64,000 bases of DNA. Source: Azophilus sp965199705. Its GTDB lineage: Bacteria > Pseudomonadota > Gammaproteobacteria > Pseudomonadales > Azotimanducaceae. Below, in pieces: positions 6,941-15,566 of the stretch. Position numbers and translations under genes: made by a program. The notes under the pieces are model-generated. The model saw only the letters and a program-made list of their open reading frames with translations, did not search any database and had not been told where the DNA came from. Within the stretch, counting starts at the first letter, position 1, and every line of letters starts with the position of its first letter. The DNA is taken from NCBI GenBank assembly GCA_965199705.1, contig OZ241359.1, positions 806,001 through 870,000 of the forward strand. Reading direction: 5' to 3'.

Positions 6941-9906
6941 CACCCGTCCTCATCCTGCGACTCGGTAATCGGGACGACGCCGAACGTTGCCCCCTCTTTG
7001 CCGTCAACCAGTTGCAGATCGAACCCAACCCGGCGCAGGGTCTCACGCCCGATATGCAACCCCATGCCGCGGCCGCCGGGCTTTCTGCTGAAACCAAATT
7101 CAAATATTGCTTCGCGGTCGCGGATGTTGACGCCTGGCCCGGTGTCAGATACGAGCCAGGTCCCCTCTCGCTCATCAAGCGTGATGACCCTCTCGCGCTG
7201 CGGGTTTTGCTGAGATAGCCAGTAGATCGCGTTATCAACGAGATTCACGAACACGGGGTAGAAGCTTGACGGAAAGCCGAATATTCGGGCGCGCACAAAC
7301 GCTCTGCTGGCGGTAATCGAAACCTTGTGACGCACGATTCGCGCTTGAAAAAGATCTTCCAGAAAGTCTCGAACCTCGGAGCCTCGGATGTTCGCCTCTT
7401 TCCTGTACAGGCGTCTTTGCAAGGGCGTCAATAGCGTCAGGTAGCCGTCGAGATGGTCGAAATTCGTGCGAATGCCGTTGTAAACATCCTCCAACCCCTC
7501 GTTGACATCGGCCCATGACTTCAGCCTTCGCAAGCCGTTCCGAATGGAACGGATGGTGGCCGAGAATTCATGGTTGATAATCTCCAAAGCCATACCTAGC
7601 TGTGCCAATTGAGCGTCAGCCTCGGCCTGCTCTTCCAGCAGGAGGTTGCGTTGCTCGATGGCTATCAATTGGTCTGAGGTAGAACTATCGCCCGTTACGT
7701 CCACCGATTGAAGCTGCTCCAAAACGGAGCGCAACAACGCGCCCTGCTCCTCGGTGATGTCCTCAATGCGGCTTTCAAGCGCGTGCCTCTTTGCTACGAA
7801 ATCCTCATCCGGCATCTCCGTCAAGTCGGTTCGCTGCAAATCGCTGAACACGCCGCGAAGCTCCGCTTCGACCGCCTGCAGGCAACGGCCAGCAGCTTTC
7901 CGCGCTTTCGAAGCGACCTTGTCCGCTTCCGTTCGCACCTGATCACTGGATGCTTTGGTAGTTTTCCGGGCATCGGTTCCAAGCCCACCCAGCGCGGCCT
8001 CTGTCCTGATCTGGCGATCAAGCATCAGTTCCGCCTCCCGGGCCTCTTCGTCAATCAACCCTTCAATCAGTTCGCGCGCTGGCTTGAATACCCTGTTCTG
8101 AAGCGACCCGAATTCCGTGGTGTATGCACGCCAATCACGAAGCGCCGCCTTGCTCAACCCAATGCGCGGACGCGCTATTCGGTAGCGGGCCTCCAGATTC
8201 CGAATGGCCGTTTGCGCCTCGCGCTCTATATCAAGCACCTTGCTGGCTGCCAGCGCAGGGTCCGCAACCGTGCGCGCTGCCCTCAGTTCCGATTCGACTT
8301 TCTCCGTGAGTGCCAAAGCCCCTTCTTCAGGCGCGTTTTTCGCGATATCGTCAAAAATCTGGTTCAAGCTTGCTGCAAACTGCTTCTTCCGCGCCGAAAC
8401 TTGCTGCTCGCGCCTTCTTCGTACCTCTTCTTCTCTTGCGAGCTCGGTTTTGCGCATTTCAAATCGCTCGGCATGCACGCCCTCGCTTCTGAAAAAGTCA
8501 GCGGCAATCTGCAGGAAGAAGTTCTCCAGAATCGACCTGAACTGACGGTACGCCTTGTTTTGCTGAAATCCCTCTCTGCCAGCCTTTTCTCGCAAGCCCG
8601 GATTCCGCTCGGCGTCTATCTCCACCGCGCCGAACATCTTCCGGTGAGAAAAGTAGTAGTAGTAGGCGCTCTTTGTGCGCCTGAGCTCGATGTCCAGCCA
8701 ATCGAAATCGGTGTCGCCGTAGGGCAGCACCCGAATGCCGTTGCGATAAATGTACAGCCCGCCCAGCCGCTCTGTCTTGTCTGCCAGTCGCGCATGCTCC
8801 TCGTGCGGAATAGTGGAATGCCTGTTCTCTCCCTCGAAGGTTGCGAAGTTGATGGAGAAGGGGCCGCAGCGCGTGGGCACGCCGCGCCCGCCGCCCCAGG
8901 GGATGACGTGGTCGGCGGTTTTCTCACCATAGATCAAAATCTCGCCCTTGAACTGGCCATACTCATCGAATTCACCGGAGATGCGGTGGTCGGTATTGCC
9001 AAATTCGTCGGGAGTGAAGAATTCGTTGCCGCCAATCCGTTCATCCACCACTTCGTCCGGCTTGTGGTCTCGGAACGCGGTTTGGATAACGCTGCTTGAT
9101 TGTGGCGTCATGGTATTGCTGAAACCCAGCAAAGCCTTGTCGAACGGCGTCGCCTTCTTCAAGGCGGCCTTGCTTGCCGTTGGATCGACGTCAATATCCT
9201 CATCCAGCAGAGCGGAGGCGGGTTTGATGATGAAGTGGGTTCCGCAGCCATCACCGCCAAGAGAGGGCGCTTGCAGATAGGCGTCGATTCCCTGCGGGTC
9301 AACGTCAAACCGCTTCAAGTCGTCCAGCATGCTTTTCAGCAAGCGCTTCTCGACGCGGCGCCCCACCTGCGCGGCGCACTCGCGAAACTCATCGACCATA
9401 TCCGCCACGTCGTCAGCCGTTGGCAGTACGCCCGGTGGAAATGCCCGCACAGGTATTTCTATCTCGTCCAGGTCGATTCCTGGCCACTCAAAGATGCCCC
9501 AGTTCAGAAACGCCGCTGTAAGTTCGGCGCCATCGTTGCCGACTTTCGGGCGAGTAAGCAGCAGGGTCTGCGGCCCGATCTTCGCTATCGCAAGTCGGCC
9601 AATGCCCTTTTCCCCGAGCATCGGACGTACTGGCTTGTCGGGGTCTGCCGGTGGCTTCTGGGCAGCGTCAAACTTGCTCTCCGTGCCGATGGTCAGCCAT
9701 CGGGATGTGAAATCGTCCCGGCTCATGCCAACGCCATCGTCTCGCAGAACGAACAGGCCGTCCGAGCGGTAATAGTCAATTTCAACGCGGTCGGCATAAG
9801 CGTCATGCGCATTCTTGAACAGTTCACTGATCGCGGTTGGAATGCCGGCAATCTGCTGCCTGCCGAGCATGTCAATAGTGCGGGCGCGCGTCTTGAAGGT
9901 TGCCAT
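6940..9906 (-). CDS. MORC/MutL-like GHKL ATPase fused to a histidine-kinase module
   Basis: 988 residues in two halves. The N-terminal half is a GHKL ATPase of the MORC/MutL/Hsp90 kind: N-box SELFKNAHDAYAD (about 28-39, Asn32), G1 box RDDGVGMS (55-62) and GEKGIGRLA (98-105). A long charged, coiled-coil-rich middle follows (about 470-760). The C-terminal half is a histidine-kinase core: H-box IINHEFSATIRS with candidate phospho-accepting His near 779, second N-box NLVDNAIYWLS (from 888), G1 DTGPGV (from 921) and G2 GGRGMGLHIG (about 944-953). No membrane segment is seen, so it is a soluble sensor. It starts one base into the methyltransferase stop (TGATG) and ends the same way into the receiver gene. 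Prokaryotic MORC-like ATPases are known from restriction-modification neighbourhoods; the fusion to a kinase core is the notable point. Confidence 0.8.
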   Translation of the reverse strand: MATFKTRARTIDMLGRQQIAGIPTAISELFKNAHDAYADRVEIDYYRSDGLFVLRDDGVGMSRDDFTSRWLTIGTESKFDAAQKPPADPDKPVRPMLGEKGIGRLAIAKIGPQTLLLTRPKVGNDGAELTAAFLNWGIFEWPGIDLDEIEIPVRAFPPGVLPTADDVADMVDEFRECAAQVGRRVEKRLLKSMLDDLKRFDVDPQGIDAYLQAPSLGGDGCGTHFIIKPASALLDEDIDVDPTASKAALKKATPFDKALLGFSNTMTPQSSSVIQTAFRDHKPDEVVDERIGGNEFFTPDEFGNTDHRISGEFDEYGQFKGEILIYGEKTADHVIPWGGGRGVPTRCGPFSINFATFEGENRHSTIPHEEHARLADKTERLGGLYIYRNGIRVLPYGDTDFDWLDIELRRTKSAYYYYFSHRKMFGAVEIDAERNPGLREKAGREGFQQNKAYRQFRSILENFFLQIAADFFRSEGVHAERFEMRKTELAREEEVRRRREQQVSARKKQFAASLNQIFDDIAKNAPEEGALALTEKVESELRAARTVADPALAASKVLDIEREAQTAIRNLEARYRIARPRIGLSKAALRDWRAYTTEFGSLQNRVFKPARELIEGLIDEEAREAELMLDRQIRTEAALGGLGTDARKTTKASSDQVRTEADKVASKARKAAGRCLQAVEAELRGVFSDLQRTDLTEMPDEDFVAKRHALESRIEDITEEQGALLRSVLEQLQSVDVTGDSSTSDQLIAIEQRNLLLEEQAEADAQLAQLGMALEIINHEFSATIRSIRNGLRRLKSWADVNEGLEDVYNGIRTNFDHLDGYLTLLTPLQRRLYRKEANIRGSEVRDFLEDLFQARIVRHKVSITASRAFVRARIFGFPSSFYPVFVNLVDNAIYWLSQQNPQRERVITLDEREGTWLVSDTGPGVNIRDREAIFEFGFSRKPGGRGMGLHIGRETLRRVGFDLQLVDGKEGATFGVVPITESQDEDG

Positions 9907-10967
9907 CAGGTCAGTCTCCCCACACTCTGAAGATGCCTGATGAAGTGCTTGCCCAACAACTCCGCCAGAACAACCGGAACCGCGTTGCCAATCTGTTTGG
10001 CTTTTGATCCCATGCTGCCCTTGAAGACGAAGTCCTCGGGAAAGGTCTGCAAACTTGCAGCCTCCCGCAAGCTGATGGCGCGGTCTTGTTCAGGATGCCC
10101 GAAACGCCCGTTCGAATAGCTGATGCAGCGGGTGGTTAGCCCTGATGCGGGCGCATCCCAGGTCATTCGGCCATAGACATCGGTGTAACCGGAAAACCTC
10201 TTGTGGCATTGGAGCCGAAGATGTTCGGGCCAGTCGCGGTGACCGCCGCCCTCAGGCGTTTCCCTGATGCGCGCCAGATTCAGGGTGGACAATCGAGCGG
10301 CTCTGTGATCCGGGATATGCTCATGCGCTTCGCCTGCATCAATTGCAGGCAGGTGTGCGATCCAGTCTCGGACTGTGGAAAATCGTTCGTTCGGCGTTCC
10401 CGGGCCATGCGTGGGATCCGGCAAACTGATCGCTCCGTGACGGCTGGCTATCAGCACCAGCCGCCTGCGGCTTTGCGGCACACCGTAGTGGGACAGTCGG
10501 ACGGCGCGGTAGTCTGGGTAATAGCCCGCGTTATCAAGTTGGTGCAGAAAGCTGCCGAAAGGCTCGGAGCAACCATCCAGACTCTGAAGCCCCGGAACAT
10601 TCTCGACGAACACCAAGTCCGGTCGGAACTCCTCGACCAAGCGTCCGAAATGGGAAAGTAGCGGCACACGGTCATCTGAATCAATGTCCGGTCGCGCCGT
10701 GTTCTGCCTGCTGAAAGGCTGGCAGGGAGCACAACCAGCGAACAGCACCGGATGAGGGCTTTCGGTTTTCTTGCGACTGCTGATTGCATCAACAGACACA
10801 TCCCGAATGTCGGCGGGCTCAAAATGCACATCTGGAAAGTTCGCCTTGAAGCTGGCCTTGGCGTCAGCATCATGGTCCAGCGCAAATGCGACCTCCATGC
10901 CAGCAGCCTGAAAGCCGCAGCTTGCACCGCCACAGCCGGAAAAGAAGTCGTACACGCGCACCGTCAC
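9906..10967 (-). CDS. DNA (cytosine-5) methyltransferase
   Basis: A 353-residue C5-cytosine methyltransferase with the ordered motifs: I DFFSGCGGASCGF (7-19, SAM binding), IV GCAPCQPFS (catalytic Cys82), VI VENVP (121-125), VIII PQSRRRL (164-170) and X GNAVPVVLAE (from 327). The target-recognition region between VIII and X is about 150 residues, so the enzyme appears complete; its target sequence cannot be predicted. The GTG at 10967 is preceded by GGAG at good distance and starts directly before motif I; another GTG at 10997 would add ten residues. No restriction endonuclease or Vsr gene is adjacent. It heads the three-gene operon with the kinase and receiver genes. Confidence 0.92.
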   Translation of the reverse strand: MTVRVYDFFSGCGGASCGFQAAGMEVAFALDHDADAKASFKANFPDVHFEPADIRDVSVDAISSRKKTESPHPVLFAGCAPCQPFSRQNTARPDIDSDDRVPLLSHFGRLVEEFRPDLVFVENVPGLQSLDGCSEPFGSFLHQLDNAGYYPDYRAVRLSHYGVPQSRRRLVLIASRHGAISLPDPTHGPGTPNERFSTVRDWIAHLPAIDAGEAHEHIPDHRAARLSTLNLARIRETPEGGGHRDWPEHLRLQCHKRFSGYTDVYGRMTWDAPASGLTTRCISYSNGRFGHPEQDRAISLREAASLQTFPEDFVFKGSMGSKAKQIGNAVPVVLAELLGKHFIRHLQSVGRLT

Positions 10968-11113
10968 GCGATCATCTCCAAGGGCGTGGTTCCACACATC
11001 GGGTTTCTACGCCCGGACAGTGTGCAGGGAGAAGAAGCACTACCCATCAGGCTGGACAGTCCTGCCAGAACCGGGGGCCAGGTTCGAAAATCCATTTGAC
11101 TGAATTTTCTCAT
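10964..11113 (-). CDS. Possible 49-residue leader ORF coupled to the methyltransferase
   Basis: An ATG at 11113, preceded by GGGAAG, opens a 49-codon frame whose TGA overlaps the methyltransferase GTG start as GTGA. The peptide (MRKFSQMDFRTW at the start) has no recognisable domain. Its value is mainly the junction, which resembles the overlaps in the rest of the operon. It may be a translated leader, a truncated gene or chance. Confidence 0.25.
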   Translation of the reverse strand: MRKFSQMDFRTWPPVLAGLSSLMGSASSPCTLSGRRNPMCGTTPLEMIA

Positions 11114-11572
11114 TTTCTTCCCGCCAAGCGGATGGCGTCGTGATCTGATTGGCCATTCGGAGAATGCTATCACCGTCTGCGGGCTGACAGGGACGAGTCA
11201 TACCGTGCGAACCTATGGGGGCCAACGTCCGCCAAAACCATGCGTTCGCGCATAGCCTGTTCCGCCTCTTGGACGTCCTGATGGAATTCAAAATCCAAAG
11301 CGCCATCCGGCGATCCATCCAACAGCAAATACCCCCCGAAACCCGCCATTGGTTCAACACGTCGGCGCATTGAACGGCTTTATCGTCCGTCAATAACGCC
11401 TGCACCCGGTCCGCCAAGGTTTTGTCTGCGGTGAACACCGCCAGCTGCGATGATTCTGTTGGCTTATCCAGGCGTTTTCATCAATCCGACCGAAGTCGGC
11501 GACGGCATGGTCGAACTCAGTATCCTCCTGCCAGGCGCCGATCAGATGATCGAGATCGGAATGCTCGGCAGA
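11114..11572 (-). pseudogene. Degenerate coding remnants, possibly an old toxin-antitoxin or similar small-gene pair
   Basis: No intact gene is present. On the minus strand one frame near 11560-11460 reads AEHSDLDHLIGAWQED and continues DFGRID; a second frame near 11435-11340 reads VFTADKTLADRVQALL; a third near 11345-11180 reads AGFGGYLLLDGSPDG. The pieces look protein-like but change frame, as in a decayed small-gene pair. I cannot name the family. Confidence 0.3.
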
Positions 11573-11652
11573 TTTTGAAATAACTGGAAATCTGCATAGT
11601 CAGGTTTTGAATTAAACTGAAGTTGCCTTGGCAATTTTTGATATAAGTCCAT
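11573..11652. repeat. Three phased imperfect direct repeats upstream of an ATPase fragment
   Basis: Related 17-base units begin at 11573 (TTTTGAAATAACTGGAA), 11605 (TTTTGAATTAAACTGAA) and 11636 (TTTTGATATAAGTCCAT). Start-to-start distances are 32 and 31 bases, close to three turns of B-DNA, so all three face the same side of the helix. The last unit ends 20 bp before the ATG of the ATPase fragment at 11673. They look like binding sites for a cooperative regulator. Confidence 0.55.
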
Positions 11653-11672
11653 ATTTGCCGTCGTCTTGCGGC

Positions 11673-11807
11673 ATGGAGCCGATCAGCCGCTATCTCGCCG
11701 ACCAAGCTGCCACGGACCTTGAACGCAAGATGGTCTTCATCTCCGGCCCGCGTCAGGCCGGCAAGACCACCCTGGCGCTGGAACTGCCCGGCGCGCGAAA
11801 AAGCTGA
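11673..11807 (+). pseudogene. N-terminal fragment of an AAA+ (DUF4143-type) ATPase
   Basis: The 44 encoded residues are the start of an ATPase of the DUF4143-associated family: PISRYLADQAATDLERK followed by KMVFISGPRQAGKTT, whose GPRQAGKT is a clean Walker A at about 25-32. The frame then stops (AGC TGA at 11802-11807), whereas relatives run to about 400 residues. The sequence after the break belongs to something else, so this is a deletion or recombination scar. The promoter-side repeats remain. Confidence 0.7.
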
Positions 11808-11809
11808 CC

Positions 11810-12076
11810 TACCCTTCTTGGTCAACCGCCCATTGGAAGGAAATCCCCATTCCGAAGCCGGATAATTCAGCGTGGGCTGCATTGCGGGCTGCATTCGACC
11901 GAGCCTGTGATATGGAACTGCTTCCTATGCGGGATGCTGAAGCATGTGACGCCCGACGGATTATCGACCAGGCGGCGGCCTTGGCACTTGGTATGGACGA
12001 ACGGACAATGGCGAACTGGCGCACTCGCCTGGCGGCTGAACCAACCGTATCCAACCAACGGGCCGCGCCAGGTTGA
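11810..12076 (+). pseudogene. C-terminal remnant of an unidentified larger protein
   Basis: In a frame different from the ATPase fragment, 88 codons run without a stop to 12076. They begin YPSWSTAHWKEIPIPKPDN and continue with an ordered helical tail (RDAEACDARRIIDQAAALAL, then LAAEPTVSN). There is no credible start and the left edge abuts the ATPase fragment. The peptide resembles the C-terminal end of a large protein, perhaps of the restriction or DNA-methyltransferase kind, but I cannot establish this. Confidence 0.4.
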
Positions 12077-12140
12077 ACGCAGCTTGGTGAAGCTCGGAGA
12101 TACTCTCCGAACCCTCGCAGTCAACTACGCCGTCAAACCA

Positions 12141-12872
12141 CTACGCCGTCAAACCACCATCCACCACGAACTCGGCGCCAGTGCAGTAGGCGCTTTCGTC
12201 ACTGGCGAGAAACAGCGCCAGACGAGCGACCTCCTCTGCCTCGGCGACTCGACCCAGCGGAACCCGCTGCACGTGACGGTCGCTGTCTGCAAAGCCCGGA
12301 AGCTGGTGCAGCATCCTGGTTTCGGTCAGGCCGGGGTGGATGGAATTGACACGAATGCCTCGCTGCGCGAGTTCGACCGCTGCGGTCCTGGTCATGCCGC
12401 GCACGGCCCACTTGGAGGCGCTGTAGGCGAAGACGCCGTGGGCGGCGCGCAGGCCTGCTATCGAGGAGATGTTGACGATGGCGCCGCGGCCCGCCTCGCG
12501 CATGGCTGGCGCGACTGCGCGCATCCCGAGGAAGACGCCAGTGCAATTCACGTCCATGACGGCCTGGAAGTCTTCCGGCTCGGTCTCGAACAGGCGACCA
12601 GCGCGCAGGATACCGGCGTTGTTGATGAGCGCGTCAATGCCGCCCGAGGTCTTGATGAGCTCGCTCACCAGCGCGTCCCAGGCGTCGGGTTCACGCACAT
12701 CGAGATGCCGGTACTCGCCGCCGATTTCTGCCGCCAGCGCCTGACCTTCGGCGTCCAGCACATCCGTCAGCCACACCTGCGCGCCCTCTGCGGCGAAGAG
12801 CCTTGCCTCGGCGGCGCCCTGGCCTCGGGCAGCGCCGGTAATCAGGCAAATCCTGTCATTCAATCGTCCCAT
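12141..12872 (-). CDS. Short-chain dehydrogenase/reductase
   Basis: A 243-residue classical SDR: TGAARGQG dinucleotide-binding loop (about 12-19), NNAG, catalytic Ser in NISSIAG, the YSASK Tyr-x3-Lys pair, and a C-terminal FVVDGG. The family oxidises or reduces alcohol/ketone groups with NAD(P); the substrate is unknown, though the neighbouring acyl-CoA and steroid-like catabolic genes suggest a lipid or cyclic alcohol. The start at 12872 has AGGAGGG eight bases upstream. The open frame continues further upstream, but those residues are not SDR-like. It is divergent from the RND-type transporter gene. Confidence 0.9.
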   Translation of the reverse strand: MGRLNDRICLITGAARGQGAAEARLFAAEGAQVWLTDVLDAEGQALAAEIGGEYRHLDVREPDAWDALVSELIKTSGGIDALINNAGILRAGRLFETEPEDFQAVMDVNCTGVFLGMRAVAPAMREAGRGAIVNISSIAGLRAAHGVFAYSASKWAVRGMTRTAAVELAQRGIRVNSIHPGLTETRMLHQLPGFADSDRHVQRVPLGRVAEAEEVARLALFLASDESAYCTGAEFVVDGGLTA

Positions 12873-13097
12873 TGCGTTCCCTCCTGGCCCTTGTGGGCGG
12901 CGTCCGTCGCGCCGCCATGATGAAGTCGTTTTCATGCAGGTCGGCGATGCTGTGGGTCCACCAGCACGCCTCGACCCTGCCCTTTGGAGATTATGCCTTG
13001 GTTGTGGGCGCGCGCCTGGCTCTTCGGTGATAATGCCCGCCCGAATTACTGAATTGACCGCGGTCGGCCGGCGTTGCGGCTTGTCGCGTACTTGGGG

Positions 13098-15566
13098 ATG
13101 ACTGAAAGCAGATCCGATCAGGGCCTTGCCCGCTCCTTGATGGGCGAGTTGGAGCGCGCCTATGTGTGGCTCATCAGCAAGCCCGGCCTGTTGCTGGCGG
13201 TGCTCGCTGGCGTCTTGCTGCTGGCGGCGGGGTTTGCGTCTCGGTTCAGTTTCGACGCTTCCTCCGAAACGCTGGTGGCGAAGGACGACCCGGATCTGGC
13301 GGCGCACCGCGAGGTGGCGGACCGCTTCGGCGGGGACGACTTCCTGTTCGTGACCTTTGCGCCGCATGAGGGCGCTCTGCTTGATCCGCAGAACCTGACG
13401 CATCTGATTGACCTGCAGGATCGGTTGGCCGCTATTCCGAATGTGATCTCGGCCTTCTCCCTGCTTGATGCGCCGCTGTTGAAGAGCCCGCCCATGTCGA
13501 TTGACGAGCTGGCTGCCGGGATTCGCACGCTGCGCAGCCCGGACACCGACTATGCGCTGGCTGCTGTCGAACTGGCCGCAAGCCCGCTGTTCCGCGATCT
13601 GCTGATCTCCAGCGACGGGCGTACCGGCGTTGTTCGCGTCGAGTTTTCCCTGGCGCAGTCCGTTGGCGCTACCGAGACTATTCAGCAAAGGCGCGCGCGT
13701 GTGGCCGAGCTGGACCGGCTCATCCGCTCGGTGCGCACGGTGCGCGATGAGTTCAGCGACCGTGGCGAGATTCACCTGGGCGGCGTGCCCATGATTACGG
13801 CAGATATGGTGCGCTTCATCGAACGGGATCTCGCCACCTTCGGCGCCCTGGTGCTGGTGCTGGTGACTGCCATGCTCTACGCAACCCTGCGCCAGTGGCG
13901 GTGGGTGGCGCTGCCCTTGCTGGCCGCCGGCGCCACCATTCTTGCGACAATCGGATTGCTGGGCTACATCTATGTGCCGGCAACGGTGATTTCATCCAAT
14001 TTCATCGCCCTGCTGATGATTCTCACCATCTCGCTGAACATCCATCTGATCGTCCGCTACAGGGAGCTCGCCCGGAGGTCGCCGGACCTGAGCCGGGCCG
14101 ACCTGATCGTTGCCACCATGACCAGCAAGTTTGCGCCCTGTTTGTACACGGCGCTCACCACCATGGCGGCGTTCGGTTCGCTCCTGGCCAGCCGGATTGT
14201 GCCGGTGGAAGACTTCGGCTGGATGATGTGCGTGGGCGTGTTTCTGTCGCTGTGGATCACTTTCCTGCTGTTTCCCGCCGTGTTGATGCTGCTGGACCGT
14301 GGCCGGCCTGGTGCTGATGCGATTGGCGGCGCCCGCTTGATCGGCGGGTTGCGGCATGCAGCGCTTGAGCGGCCGAGGACGATTCTTGCCGTTGCCGTGG
14401 TCGCCATCGGCGTTACCGCAATCGGCATCGGGCAGCTGACGATCGACAACCGATTTGTTGATTACTTCAAGGAAGACACGGACATCAACCGCGGCATGGT
14501 CTATATCGACCAGAACCTGGGCGGCACCGCACCCCTGAACGTGGTGCTGGCGTTTGAACCCTGGTTCCTGTCGGAGGCGTCGGACCCGTTTCTGGATCAG
14601 GACCCGCTGGATGCGGACGACTTCTTCCTGGCCGGGGACACCTTCGACGATGAATCCGCAGACCCCTTCCCGGACCGCTACTGGTTCACTCGGGACAAGC
14701 TGGACCGAATCGGTCAGGTGCACGACTTCCTGGAAGCCCAGCCGGAAATCGGCAAGGTGGTTTCGCTTGCGTCCCTGGATCGTCTGGCTGCCGACTTTCT
14801 CGGTGGCGAGCGCCTGGACAACGTGCAGATCGCCGCGATCCTGGCCGCGATTCCGGAAGACCTGTTGGGACAGATCATTCACCCCTACGCATCGCCTTCG
14901 GCCGGGCAGATGCGGTTATGGGCCAGGGTGATCGAGAGCGGCCCCTATTTTGACCGGTCGGCGCTGGTGGCGCGCATCAGGGCAGAGGCGGAGACTGCAG
15001 GGTTTCTGTCGGAACAGGTTACCGTGGCTGGCATGGTGGTCATGTTCGACGCCATGTTGCGCAAGCTGGTCTCATCTCAGGTGGAAACGCTCGGCTTTGT
15101 TGTGGCCGCTGCCTTCCTGATGCTGCTGATCCTGCTGCGCTCGCCCCTGTTCGCCGTGCTTGGCCTGATCCCCAACCTGCTGGCCGCGGCGGCAGTACTC
15201 GGCGTCATGGGCTTGGCCGGTTTGTCGCTGGACATGATGACAACCACCATCGCCGCTGTTTCGGTGGGCATCGGCGTCGATTTTGCAGTGCACTATCTGC
15301 ACCGCTATCGCCGTGAGCGCAGCCGGAGCGGCAGCCCGAACCAGGCCATCAGCGCCACCCACGACAGCATCGGCAGCGCCCTCTACCTCACTGCCATCAT
15401 CATCATGGTCGGTTTTGCCGTCCTCGCCTTTTCCAACTTTGTGCCGACCATCACCTTCGGCCTGCTGGTGGCCGTGGCGATGGGTTTTGCCTTCCTGGCC
15501 AATCTCACCCTGCTGCCAACGCTGCTGGCGCTGACAGACTCATGGCTCGCGTCCCGGCAGGCGTAA
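13098..15566 (+). CDS. MMPL/RND-family exporter
   Basis: An 822-residue inner-membrane transporter with the RND layout: one N-terminal membrane segment (LLLAVLAGVLLLAAGF), a large periplasmic loop, five clustered segments, then the pattern repeated. The second half has LDMMTTTIAAVSVGIGVDF followed by AVHYLHRYRRE, typical of the MMPL/hydrophobe-exporter branch. Such proteins move lipids or hydrophobic compounds by proton motive force. No periplasmic adaptor gene is adjacent. The start is uncertain: ATG at 13098 is preferred, an upstream TTG at 13074 and a downstream ATG near 13139 are possible. Its 3' end overlaps the convergent phosphatidyltransferase gene by 27 bp. Confidence 0.82.
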   Translation: MTESRSDQGLARSLMGELERAYVWLISKPGLLLAVLAGVLLLAAGFASRFSFDASSETLVAKDDPDLAAHREVADRFGGDDFLFVTFAPHEGALLDPQNLTHLIDLQDRLAAIPNVISAFSLLDAPLLKSPPMSIDELAAGIRTLRSPDTDYALAAVELAASPLFRDLLISSDGRTGVVRVEFSLAQSVGATETIQQRRARVAELDRLIRSVRTVRDEFSDRGEIHLGGVPMITADMVRFIERDLATFGALVLVLVTAMLYATLRQWRWVALPLLAAGATILATIGLLGYIYVPATVISSNFIALLMILTISLNIHLIVRYRELARRSPDLSRADLIVATMTSKFAPCLYTALTTMAAFGSLLASRIVPVEDFGWMMCVGVFLSLWITFLLFPAVLMLLDRGRPGADAIGGARLIGGLRHAALERPRTILAVAVVAIGVTAIGIGQLTIDNRFVDYFKEDTDINRGMVYIDQNLGGTAPLNVVLAFEPWFLSEASDPFLDQDPLDADDFFLAGDTFDDESADPFPDRYWFTRDKLDRIGQVHDFLEAQPEIGKVVSLASLDRLAADFLGGERLDNVQIAAILAAIPEDLLGQIIHPYASPSAGQMRLWARVIESGPYFDRSALVARIRAEAETAGFLSEQVTVAGMVVMFDAMLRKLVSSQVETLGFVVAAAFLMLLILLRSPLFAVLGLIPNLLAAAAVLGVMGLAGLSLDMMTTTIAAVSVGIGVDFAVHYLHRYRRERSRSGSPNQAISATHDSIGSALYLTAIIIMVGFAVLAFSNFVPTITFGLLVAVAMGFAFLANLTLLPTLLALTDSWLASRQA

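Noticed and set aside
7708..9099. 463-codon frame antisense to the dual-GHKL gene
   Set aside because: The kinase gene has clear motifs across this interval; the antisense frame has none.
9906..10967. Classical type II restriction-modification pair
   Set aside because: No endonuclease or Vsr-like gene is adjacent on either side; the next genes are a kinase-like ATPase and a receiver protein.
13992..14882. 296-codon frame antisense to the MMPL/RND gene
   Set aside because: His/Gln/Arg-rich shadow with no domain; the transporter is complete on the other strand.
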